From DATFKA01 sp042095835 (GTDB taxonomy: Bacteria > Bacteroidota > Bacteroidia > Chitinophagales > Saprospiraceae), in contig JBELML010000125.1 in the NCBI GenBank assembly GCA_042095835.1, positions 1 to 18,938 on the forward strand: 18,938 nt of DNA, given 5' to 3'. Positions 1 through 7,346 of this stretch are shown here, in pieces. How positions within the stretch are numbered: position 1 is the first letter of the stretch; the number at the start of each line of letters is the position of its first letter. Under the pieces are notes generated by a model. That model did not search any database and was not told where the DNA came from. It saw nothing but the letters and a program-made list of their open reading frames with translations. Both the position numbers and the translations under genes were made by a program.

Positions 1-54
1 ACAGCAAAATACCTGCGTAAATCTTGTATACTTTATTAATGCCCCATTCCTAAA
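1..54. repeat. Right end of dispersed TIR element (cut by window edge)
   Basis: Bases 1-54 are identical to 13609-13662, the right-hand third of the 164-bp element at 13498-13661. They include the right terminal repeat that ends in CATTCCTAA. The left part lies outside the window, so this could be a full or a shortened copy. It ends 14 bases before the serpin start codon, so the serpin leader is largely repeat DNA. Confidence 0.85.
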
Positions 55-68
55 CAAACTTTCTAAAC

Positions 69-1316
69 ATGAACATGACCAAATTATTTTTATCCATTTT
101 ACTAATCAGCTTATTTTCTTGTAATGAAGAGGAGCCTCTCCTTACGAATGAACCTGGTAACACCGACCCCGATGTTACATCTAGCGTACTTCCAGCAGCT
201 ATGGAAGATTTTTCTCAGCAATTGTTTCTAAAAGTATTGGAGCAAGAAGAGGAGAATAAAAACATTGTGCTCTCTCCCCTAAGCGTTGCCGCCGCACTTT
301 ATATGACCTACAATGGTGCAGATGGAAATACCCAAAAAGCCATGAGCGAAGTCTTAGCACTAAATGATATGACGGTAGATACCCTCAACGCTGCTTTTGA
401 GGCATTAAGTGATCTATTACAACAAACTTCAGGCAATACCAATTTACAGATCGCCAACGCGGTATTTTGGGATGAAAACAAAGTCACTCCAGGCGAAAGC
501 TTCTTGAGACCTCTTCAGGAAAAGTATCAAGCCGAGACGATTAATGGCGATTTCACCAATAATCCAGACCAGGTGCTAGCCAGCATCAATGACTGGGTGA
601 ATGATAAAACCGAAGGTAGAATCGAAAAACTATTAGAGGAGCTTGATCCTCGAGAAGTGATGTTCTTGGTAAATGCCTTGTATTTTATTGGTGATTGGGA
701 TCAGCCTTTTGTAGAAGAAGCTACTTTTGAAGGAGACTTTCAGCTGAGTGATGGCCAGACGATTCAGGTACCTACCATGTTTCAGGATCATCAGCTCCGT
801 TTCTTGATCAATGATACCTATTCCGCAGTAGAATTGGCCTTTGACGATACCGACTATGTCATGCAATTCGTCATTCCAGTAGCCGAGGTAGACCTTATAG
901 ATTGGTTGGACGCCAGTCAATTGGCCAACATCAAGCAGCGTATAGCCGATGATGCGCAAGTGGGAAGAGTACTCATTACGCTTCCTAAATTCGAGATCAA
1001 TTACAAAATCACGTTGAACGATGCGCTAAAAGCATTGGGCATGGAGATCGCTTTTAATCCTTCCGCTGCCAACTTCTCAAAAATTGGCGCTTTTACGGAA
1101 GGGAGTCCTTATATCAGTCGAGTAGAGCACAAGACTTTTCTAAAGATTGATGAAAAAGGGGCCGAAGGAGCTGCCGTGACGGCTGTAGGTATTGGAGTGA
1201 CTTCTTTACCACCTACGATTAATTTTAATCGGCCTTTTATGATCCAATTGGTGCATCAACCTAGCAATACCCAGATTTTTTCTGGTGTTGTTCAGAATCC
1301 GGTGGCGAAGAATTAG
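69..1316 (+). CDS. Serpin-family protease inhibitor, lipoprotein
   Basis: This is a serpin, a suicide inhibitor of (usually serine) proteases, probably anchored on the cell envelope. Residues 1-18 form a lipoprotein signal peptide with lipobox LFSC (Cys18), followed by a short acidic linker. The serpin body spans about residues 45-415, normal family length. The serpin signature near the C-terminus is FNRPFMIQL. The reactive-centre loop can be aligned without gaps to inhibitory serpins: hinge Gly (P15) to small residues through P9, then P1 Thr378 and P1' Ser379, then LPP. The small-residue hinge suggests a true inhibitor, and a P1 Thr suggests elastase-like or other small-P1 proteases (inference). 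An alternative Met start lies two codons downstream. The gene faces the VOC lipoprotein gene and is separated from it by a hairpin. Confidence 0.93.
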   Translation: MNMTKLFLSILLISLFSCNEEEPLLTNEPGNTDPDVTSSVLPAAMEDFSQQLFLKVLEQEEENKNIVLSPLSVAAALYMTYNGADGNTQKAMSEVLALNDMTVDTLNAAFEALSDLLQQTSGNTNLQIANAVFWDENKVTPGESFLRPLQEKYQAETINGDFTNNPDQVLASINDWVNDKTEGRIEKLLEELDPREVMFLVNALYFIGDWDQPFVEEATFEGDFQLSDGQTIQVPTMFQDHQLRFLINDTYSAVELAFDDTDYVMQFVIPVAEVDLIDWLDASQLANIKQRIADDAQVGRVLITLPKFEINYKITLNDALKALGMEIAFNPSAANFSKIGAFTEGSPYISRVEHKTFLKIDEKGAEGAAVTAVGIGVTSLPPTINFNRPFMIQLVHQPSNTQIFSGVVQNPVAKN

Positions 1317-1331
1317 TAGCCTATTTTTTAT

Positions 1332-1375
1332 AGTAATAATAGCTTTTTGGCTTTTCTCAAGAAGCTATTATTACT
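1332..1375. terminator. Hairpin between convergent genes, probable bidirectional terminator
   Basis: A perfect 14-bp inverted repeat (1332-1345 and 1362-1375) encloses a 16-nt loop between the convergent stop codons at 1316 and 1384. The stem is AT-rich (AGTAATAATAGCTT). No strong U-tract follows on either strand, so it departs from the textbook intrinsic terminator. Position and stem perfection make a role in termination or 3'-end protection likely for both transcripts. Confidence 0.65.
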
Positions 1376-1383
1376 TTATCTCA

Positions 1384-2739
1384 TCATTTTTCAAGCTCCA
1401 AAATTTCTAGCAAACGCTCATTATCAGAGTGCGGTAGAAAACGGTCAAACTCCATAAAATAACCTTCTGGGTCGAAGCCGACAAAAGCATTATACTTAGC
1501 CTCAGGCCCTGTTTCCCACTCACCTGTACGCAATTCAAATGGAGCTTTGGTTTTTACGTAGTCGTACCAACCCTTTAAATCCTTCAATAAAAAGGAAACC
1601 GTGACGGCTTTTTCTTCGGTAAAGTCATGCATTCCTCTACGCTCATCTACTAGGCCGATAAACCCATTTTGGGAAACCTGGTAGATTTTAGTCCAACCTT
1701 GATCGGCCACTAATTTTAAACCCAATACTTCTTCATAGAATTGCTGCATAGCCAGTAGATCTTGATAGTACAACCAAGTAATGCTAGAGTGAAAACCCAA
1801 TCCTGCGGGAACATCGGAGCTTCCCTCTTTGGGAAATATCGTTTCATTAGCAGTCAATACAGGTATAAAAGCTTCGTTTTCGGGATGTTGCTTGAAGCGC
1901 TCAAACTCCAAAAGATAACCTTCTGGATCGATCATGACAAAGCCATCGTGGGCTCCACCTTCTTTGGGTTTATAGCCATATTTTACTTCTACTTTTTGGG
2001 CATTTAGGTAATCCCACCACTCGTCCAGTTGGTCGGTGAGCAAAGCTAGGGCAACTGTTTTAGGCTCTTCTGCGGAATGCATCCCTTTGTCGGCATCTAC
2101 CAAAATCAAAAAGGCGTCTCCAGCAATTCTAAAAATTGTAGCCATCTCGTAGTCGGCCAAGAGTTCTAAACCCAGCGTTTGCTGATAGAAATGGGTGGCA
2201 GCTTTGAGGTCTTTATAATATAAAAACACATTAGTCCCCTCAATCCCAAAATCGTCTAGCGTACGAAAATCCGTTTGCTGAGCCAGCAGGGCATTAATGC
2301 CTTGTGGAGAATAACTGAGTAGTCGGCCAAAGCGTCTGGCAATCGCTTCTCGGGCCTTGCTCTCATAGGCTCCTTTGGCTTCTAGCTCAGCCTTATCTTT
2401 TTTGATTTGCTGATAAGCCTTTAAAATATTGCCGGTATAAAAAAGGAGTACTTCTTGGTTTTCGGCCACATCAGCAGGAAATAGATCCGTCACTAATAAA
2501 TCATCTTCTCGGAAGATAGATACGCCGTATTGTTTGGCTACCTCTTCAGCCTTTGGAAGGAATTTATCCATTTCCGCAGTACTCATAGGTTCGCTAAGGG
2601 CCAGTTTTTTGACACCAGCACCAACGACTTCACTGAAGGCGGTGACATGGCCTATTCGGCGGGCTTCTTCAATGTTCTCCGTTTGGCATGCGGTGAGTGA
2701 GAAACAAAGCAACAAAAAGAGTAAGTATCTGATGGACAT
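1384..2739 (-). CDS. Lipoprotein with two tandem VOC (glyoxalase-like) domains
   Basis: This is an exported lipoprotein of 451 residues with lipobox LTAC (Cys18). After a helical linker (about 20-165, including a lysine/glutamate-rich coiled segment near 105-135) come two vicinal-oxygen-chelate domains at about 169-285 and 319-437. They are an internal duplication: both carry an F/TWLYY-x-DL opening, LVDxxxGMH (213-221 and 363-371), DPEGY (271-275 and 423-427) and EFxRF. His221/Glu278 and His371/Glu430 are candidate metal ligands. VOC enzymes include glyoxalase I, extradiol dioxygenases and antibiotic-binding proteins; the substrate cannot be told here. An envelope-anchored double VOC protein is less common than the cytoplasmic enzymes. 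It appears to be a single gene with its own promoter in 2740-2957. Confidence 0.85.
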   Translation of the reverse strand: MSIRYLLFLLLCFSLTACQTENIEEARRIGHVTAFSEVVGAGVKKLALSEPMSTAEMDKFLPKAEEVAKQYGVSIFREDDLLVTDLFPADVAENQEVLLFYTGNILKAYQQIKKDKAELEAKGAYESKAREAIARRFGRLLSYSPQGINALLAQQTDFRTLDDFGIEGTNVFLYYKDLKAATHFYQQTLGLELLADYEMATIFRIAGDAFLILVDADKGMHSAEEPKTVALALLTDQLDEWWDYLNAQKVEVKYGYKPKEGGAHDGFVMIDPEGYLLEFERFKQHPENEAFIPVLTANETIFPKEGSSDVPAGLGFHSSITWLYYQDLLAMQQFYEEVLGLKLVADQGWTKIYQVSQNGFIGLVDERRGMHDFTEEKAVTVSFLLKDLKGWYDYVKTKAPFELRTGEWETGPEAKYNAFVGFDPEGYFMEFDRFLPHSDNERLLEILELEK

Positions 2740-2780
2740 AATGATTTGTTGTGTTGTAAAAGATCAAAATAGATGGTAGC

Positions 2781-2844
2781 TAAGGAATGAGTCAATAATA
2801 AATTAAACATCTTTACTTGTTCTTTATTAATGCCCCATTCCTAA
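2781..2844. repeat. Internally deleted 64-bp copy of the TIR element
   Basis: Bases 2781-2825 match 13498-13542 exactly and 2822-2844 match 13639-13661 exactly. The central 100 bases of the full element are missing, with the junction at a shared CTTT. The ends are imperfect inverted repeats: AGGAATG pairs with CATTCCT, and an AATAATAAA-like arm pairs with TTTATTAAT. The copy could therefore fold into a long hairpin. It sits in the 218-bp gap between the divergent VOC lipoprotein and GFOR-type genes and could affect both promoters. Confidence 0.85.
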
Positions 2845-2861
2845 GATACTTTCCTTGCAGC

Positions 2862-2919
2862 AAAAATAGGAATCCTACTTTTTCAATTTCTTTTTCTTGA
2901 TGCTGATATAAGATATCTT
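2862..2919 (+). promoter_or_regulatory. Dyad-symmetric sites in leader of the GFOR-type gene
   Basis: Two DNA palindromes lie upstream of the start at 2958. The first is TAGGA-A-TCCTA (2867-2877) flanked by an A-run and a T-run that extend the symmetry to 2862-2882. The second is a perfect 10-bp AAGATATCTT (2910-2919) overlapping a weak -7-like TATCTTTT (2914-2921). They could be operator sites, but AT-rich leaders often contain chance palindromes. Confidence 0.25.
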
Positions 2920-2957
2920 TTTTATCTTAAACGAATCTATAACAAACTTTAAATTGT

Positions 2958-4082
2958 ATGCAGGACCATAACCACTCTTTTAAAAGACGGGATTTTCTTA
3001 AAAAAACGGCACTAGGCTTTGGAGCATTTGCTACAGCACCTGTCTTTTCTTTCTTAAGCGAATATGCACCTTATGAATATGCAGAAGAAAAAAAACTAGG
3101 TATTGCCTTAGTAGGTCTGGGTAATTATTCTACCAATAAACTGGCTCCTGCTTTTGAACACACCAAACATTGCCGCTTGGCGGGTGTAGTAACCGGGACA
3201 CCAGCAAAGGAAAAAGAGTGGATGGATAAACACAATATACCTAAAGCCAATGTCTATAATTACGAAAACTTCGACCAGATTGCGGATAACGAGGATATTG
3301 ACATTGTCTACGTGGTCTTACCGAATAGTATGCATGCAGATTACGTGATTCGTGCAGCTCAGGCGGGCAAGCACGTGATTTGTGAAAAACCTTTTGATGT
3401 ATCGGTTAAAAAAGCTGCCACCGCGGTTGAGGCCTGTGAAAAGGTGGGCGTGCTGCTACAAATTGGCTATCGTTGTCGGTATGATCCTTACCATATGGAA
3501 CTGATGCGAATTGGTCGAGAGAAGCCGCTGGGCGACATTAAATTGATCCGTTCAGAAATGTCTTTTTACGGCGTCAATGGAAGTAATTGGCGGTATACCG
3601 ATCGAAATTTAGCAGGCGGCGGTGCCCTGATGGATGTTGGGATTTATGCCATTCAAGGTGCTCGCTATACAACGGGGATGGAACCAATTAGCGTATCGGC
3701 CAATAGTTTTCGAACTTTTCCTAATAAAATGGACGGTATGGAAGAGACTATTGTCTTTACTTTGGAATTCCCAGGTGATGTTGCGGCAACGCTTTCCTCC
3801 AGTTATGCTGCACGCAACGATTATATTACAGTTTCTGCCGAAAAAGGTAATTATGGTTTGACACCCTCTTACGGATATGCACCAGCTCAGGGATATATCA
3901 AAAATGAAAAAATGGATTTTCCTCACTATAATCAACAAGCGGTACAGATGGATGCCTTTGCTAAAAACATCATGGAGGGCACACCAGTAATTGCCAATGG
4001 AGAGATGGGTTTGCAGGATATGCGTATTATTGAAGCCATCTATAAATCAGCTAAAAAGGGAGGGAAGCGAGTGCGGGTGTGA
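2958..4082 (+). CDS. Tat-exported Gfo/Idh/MocA oxidoreductase, glucose-fructose oxidoreductase-like
   Basis: This is an NAD(P)-dependent sugar oxidoreductase, predicted to be exported folded by the Tat pathway. The N-terminus has the twin-arginine motif KRRDFLKK (Arg10-Arg11) followed by a hydrophobic stretch to about residue 33. The Rossmann motif GLGNYS is at 53-58, the family EKP motif at 143-145 (Lys144), and the C-terminal domain contains GGALMDVGIY with Asp226 and Tyr230. The D-x3-Y arrangement, rather than D-x3-H, resembles Zymomonas glucose-fructose oxidoreductase, a periplasmic enzyme with tightly bound NADP. The exact substrate is unknown. At 374 residues it is a normal family length. 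Its stop codon is one base from the convergent mnmE stop, leaving no room for a terminator between them. Confidence 0.88.
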   Translation: MQDHNHSFKRRDFLKKTALGFGAFATAPVFSFLSEYAPYEYAEEKKLGIALVGLGNYSTNKLAPAFEHTKHCRLAGVVTGTPAKEKEWMDKHNIPKANVYNYENFDQIADNEDIDIVYVVLPNSMHADYVIRAAQAGKHVICEKPFDVSVKKAATAVEACEKVGVLLQIGYRCRYDPYHMELMRIGREKPLGDIKLIRSEMSFYGVNGSNWRYTDRNLAGGGALMDVGIYAIQGARYTTGMEPISVSANSFRTFPNKMDGMEETIVFTLEFPGDVAATLSSSYAARNDYITVSAEKGNYGLTPSYGYAPAQGYIKNEKMDFPHYNQQAVQMDAFAKNIMEGTPVIANGEMGLQDMRIIEAIYKSAKKGGKRVRV

Positions 4083-4083
4083 T

Positions 4084-5484
4084 TTATTTACCAATACAAA
4101 AATTACTAAAGATATTCCCCAACAAATCGTCCGTAGAAATCTCTCCGGTGATCAGTCCAAGATAGTGGAGCGACTGCCGTATATCCATAGCTATGAAGTC
4201 GGAGGTTACGCCCATATCCATGCCGCGGAGTACAGCACCTAGACTTTCATCTGCTTGACGAAGGGCATCGTAGTGCCGGGCGTTACTCACGATAGTGCCA
4301 TCAATTTGCACTTTTTCTTCCAAGATGGCTTGATAGAGTTTTTCTTTCAGGTGTGGGATGTTCATACCATTTTTGGCAGAAAGGGGCACCCAACTCGAAT
4401 GTGGAATGAGGGTATCTTCCTCTCCAAAATAATGCTTAAACTCCGTATAGGGATTGAGGTCCATTTTGTTGGCTAAGACTAGCACGTGTATACCTGGCTG
4501 GAGCAGTTTGCGTAGATCGGCTAGTACCTCCTCGGGCTGGGTTTGGATGACATCAAAGACGTAGAGCAACAAAGCTGATTGTTGAATTTTCTCCATTGTC
4601 TTTTCTACACCGATGGCCTCGATGGTATCTTCAGCATCGCGAATACCTGCGGTATCAATGACCCGAAAGGCTATCCCGTTGATATTTAAAATCTCTTCTA
4701 TCGTATCTCTAGTGGTGCCCGCAATCTCACTGACGATCGCTCTTTCTTCGTTGAGTAGTGCGTTGAGTAGAGTCGATTTACCTGCATTGGGTCGACCTGC
4801 TATCACGGTATTCACGCCGTGTTTGATCACATTCCCTAGTCGGAAAGAGTCCATCAAGGACTGCATTAGCCCTCGCAATTGCTGGACCAAATTCCGTAAA
4901 TCATCTCGATTAGCAAATTCTACATCTTCCTCACCAAAGTCCAACTCCAACTCGATCAGACTTGCAAAATCGATTAGCTGCTGTCGTAGACCTTTTATCT
5001 CATCACTAAAACCACCGCGCATCTGCTGCATGGCCATTTGGTGGGCCGATTCCGAAGAGGAAGCAATCAAATCGGCTACAGCTTCTGCTTGGCTCAAGTC
5101 CATTTTACCATTCAAAAAAGCCCGCATGGTATACTCGCCTGGCTCCGCTAGACGCGCTCCTTTTCTCACCAACAACTGCATAACCTCCTGCAAAATATAG
5201 TTGCTACCGTGGCAGGAGATTTCTACTACATCCTCTCCAGTATAGGACCTTGGCCCCTTAAAAATAGAAAACAAGGCCTCGTCATAAATACGCGCTCCTT
5301 CTCGAATCGTACCCAGATGAATCGTATGCGAAGCTTGCTCCAGGAGTTTTTTACCAAAAAAAACCTCATCTGCTATTTCCATCGCCTGAGGGCCAGACAT
5401 ACGAATCACGCCAATAGCTCCTATGCCGGGTGGCGTAGCTAATGCGATGATGGTGTCTCCGAGTTTGGGTAGTGAGTTGATGAT
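4084..5484 (-). CDS. mnmE: tRNA uridine-5-carboxymethylaminomethyl modification GTPase MnmE
   Basis: MnmE works with MnmG to make (c)mnm5U at wobble position 34 of certain tRNAs. Numbered from the GTG at 5409, the G-domain motifs are GRPNAGKS (205-212), TTRDT (about 234-238), DTAGI (about 254-258), NKMD (about 315) and LSAK (about 344). The protein ends in the family motif CIGK, whose Cys is essential in E. coli MnmE. The conserved N-terminal strand (GDTIIALATPPGIGAIGVIR) is encoded in frame upstream of that GTG to about 5460, and the frame stays open to a TAA at 5491-5493. That segment contains no in-frame ATG, GTG or TTG. I place the start tentatively at the first of two ATC codons (5482-5484), giving 466 residues; starting at 5409 would remove part of the folate-binding N-domain. 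Identity is certain, the start is not. Confidence 0.93.
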   Translation of the reverse strand: MINSLPKLGDTIIALATPPGIGAIGVIRMSGPQAMEIADEVFFGKKLLEQASHTIHLGTIREGARIYDEALFSIFKGPRSYTGEDVVEISCHGSNYILQEVMQLLVRKGARLAEPGEYTMRAFLNGKMDLSQAEAVADLIASSSESAHQMAMQQMRGGFSDEIKGLRQQLIDFASLIELELDFGEEDVEFANRDDLRNLVQQLRGLMQSLMDSFRLGNVIKHGVNTVIAGRPNAGKSTLLNALLNEERAIVSEIAGTTRDTIEEILNINGIAFRVIDTAGIRDAEDTIEAIGVEKTMEKIQQSALLLYVFDVIQTQPEEVLADLRKLLQPGIHVLVLANKMDLNPYTEFKHYFGEEDTLIPHSSWVPLSAKNGMNIPHLKEKLYQAILEEKVQIDGTIVSNARHYDALRQADESLGAVLRGMDMGVTSDFIAMDIRQSLHYLGLITGEISTDDLLGNIFSNFCIGK

Positions 5485-5639
5485 GTATTGTTATAATGAT
5501 TGAATGTGTGAATGAATTTATGTTTGACCAAATCCGCCTTTGGAATACCTAAGAGTGAAAACCAGAGAGGACATGGAATCCCATAGGGTAATTCCGCGCT
5601 CAAACTCCCTGGCACCAATGCTCCTAAACACCCGCACTC

Positions 5640-7310
5640 CTAAACTTCCGCTAAGTATTCATGCACAAATTTAATGGCCATAGCGCCCTCTCCTACTGCT
5701 GAGGCTACCCTATTCATAGCGCCTGCTCGCACATCTCCCGCTGCAAATACTCCTGGTATGCAGGTCTCTAAAAGGAAAGGCGTACGCTCCTGCTTCCACA
5801 ATTTAGGAAAAGATTCGTATTGTAGGAGCTCTTTGCCTGTTTCGATATAGCCTCTTTGGTTGCGGATCAGGTGTTGTTCGAGCCAATCGGTGTAGGGCCT
5901 TGCCCCAATAAAAATAAACAATGCACCGGCAGTCACCTCCTCTACACTTTTATCTTCCATATTCTCAACCTGGATTTTCTCCAAGTACCCATCGCCACTC
6001 GCACCGACTACTTGCCTACGGCCACAGACTTCAATATTCTCTATAGAGTCAATTTGGTCAATCAGATAAGAAGACATCGTAGCACTTAGGTCTGGTTTAC
6101 GAATGAGAATATTGACTTTTTTAGCAAACTTTGACAAATAAACCGCACCTTGTCCAGCAGAATTCCCACCTCCAATGACGTAGATGTCTTTATTCTTGCA
6201 GGCATGAGCTTCCGTAGTAGCCGCACCATAATAGACTCCCGCTCCTGTAAAATCATCAACTCCCGTAGCGGGCAGTCTACGATAATCTACTCCAGTAGTG
6301 ATGATGATAGATTTGGCAGATACCGAATTACCGTCTGCTAAACACACTGTTTTATAATGGCCTTTGAATTGAATATTAACGACCTCCTGGGGCGACAAAA
6401 ACTCTATCCCGAATCGCGCGGCTTGTGTGATCGCTCTTCTGGTCAATTCGGCTCCACTCAATCCTTTTGGAAAGCCTAGGTAATTCTCTATCCTAGAACT
6501 GGTACCTGCTTGCCCTCCTGGTGCTCTTTTCTCAATCAATAAGGTTTTTAGCCCTTCCGAACCGCCGTATACGGCTGCTGCTAAGCCTGCTGGTCCAGCT
6601 CCAATAATAACGACATCGTAGAGATCGGACTGGGCGGTAGGCTGCATACCTACTTTTTGGGCCAGCACAGCTGGCGACGGTTTCCTCAGTATGGTCCCAT
6701 CCTCAAAAGTCACCATCGGCAAGTCGACATTCTCTACTTTGTGTAAACTCACCAATTCTTTGGCTTCCTTGTTGCTCTCCACATCGAGCCATTGGTAAGG
6801 CAGTAGATTACCTGATAAGAAATCCTTTAAAGCATGTGATTTGGGCGAATACTGATAACCCACGATTTTAATGCCTTTGAATTTGGGGATGTAGGTCATC
6901 TCCCACTCATCCAATAAATCGTTGAGTACTGGATAAAGTTTCTCTTGTGGAGGGTCCCAGGGTTTGATCAGATAATAATCAAGCTGCACATCATTGATCG
7001 CTTTAATGGCGGCATCAATATCTGAATAAGCGGTCAGTAGCACCCGCTTGGCGTTGGGGAATACAACTTTGGCTTTCTCTAGAAACTCCACACCCAGCAT
7101 TTCTGGCATTTTTTGGTCAGAAAGAAACAAGGCTACTTCCTCTCCTTTTTTCTTGAGTTCTTCTAGGCTTTCCAGCGCTTCATTGGCTGAAGTAGTACTA
7201 ATTACGCGATATTCTTTTTTATACTCATTTCTGAGGTCACGCCTGATCGATCTCAAGACCTGTGGATCGTCATCTATCGAAAAAATAATTGGTTTTCTTT
7301 CGTCACTCAT
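5640..7310 (-). CDS. Fused response regulator / thioredoxin reductase-like FAD oxidoreductase
   Basis: This 556-residue protein has three parts. Residues 1-138 are a receiver domain: acidic Asp13-Asp15, phospho-acceptor Asp65 in LSDQKMP, Thr93 and Lys117. Residues 145-225 resemble a glutaredoxin or thioredoxin fold, but the usual CPxC position reads SPKS (155-158). Residues 229-556 resemble thioredoxin reductase, with FAD motif GAGPAG (237-242), NADPH motif GGGNSA (380-385) and GVFAAGDVR (520-528). The redox-active CATC is replaced by AATT (363-366), so it cannot work as a classical thioredoxin reductase. I infer that phosphorylation controls a flavin/NAD(P)H activity instead of DNA binding. 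It lies 36 bp downstream of the histidine kinase gene on the same strand and is almost certainly its partner. This fusion type is known from genome annotation, but I know of no settled function. Confidence 0.9.
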   Translation of the reverse strand: MSDERKPIIFSIDDDPQVLRSIRRDLRNEYKKEYRVISTTSANEALESLEELKKKGEEVALFLSDQKMPEMLGVEFLEKAKVVFPNAKRVLLTAYSDIDAAIKAINDVQLDYYLIKPWDPPQEKLYPVLNDLLDEWEMTYIPKFKGIKIVGYQYSPKSHALKDFLSGNLLPYQWLDVESNKEAKELVSLHKVENVDLPMVTFEDGTILRKPSPAVLAQKVGMQPTAQSDLYDVVIIGAGPAGLAAAVYGGSEGLKTLLIEKRAPGGQAGTSSRIENYLGFPKGLSGAELTRRAITQAARFGIEFLSPQEVVNIQFKGHYKTVCLADGNSVSAKSIIITTGVDYRRLPATGVDDFTGAGVYYGAATTEAHACKNKDIYVIGGGNSAGQGAVYLSKFAKKVNILIRKPDLSATMSSYLIDQIDSIENIEVCGRRQVVGASGDGYLEKIQVENMEDKSVEEVTAGALFIFIGARPYTDWLEQHLIRNQRGYIETGKELLQYESFPKLWKQERTPFLLETCIPGVFAAGDVRAGAMNRVASAVGEGAMAIKFVHEYLAEV

Positions 7311-7346
7311 ATTATTGTTTGTGGTTGGGAAAGGTAAGGAGTAAAA

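Noticed and set aside
4613..5200. 195-codon plus-strand frame inside mnmE
   Set aside because: It is a low-complexity, serine-rich shadow lying antisense to a well-conserved gene, with no domain of its own.
5575..5595. GGAATCCC-ATA-GGGTAATTCC hairpin as a terminator after the receiver-flavoprotein gene
   Set aside because: The stem is bulged and no T-run follows on the minus strand; the evidence is too weak to call a terminator.
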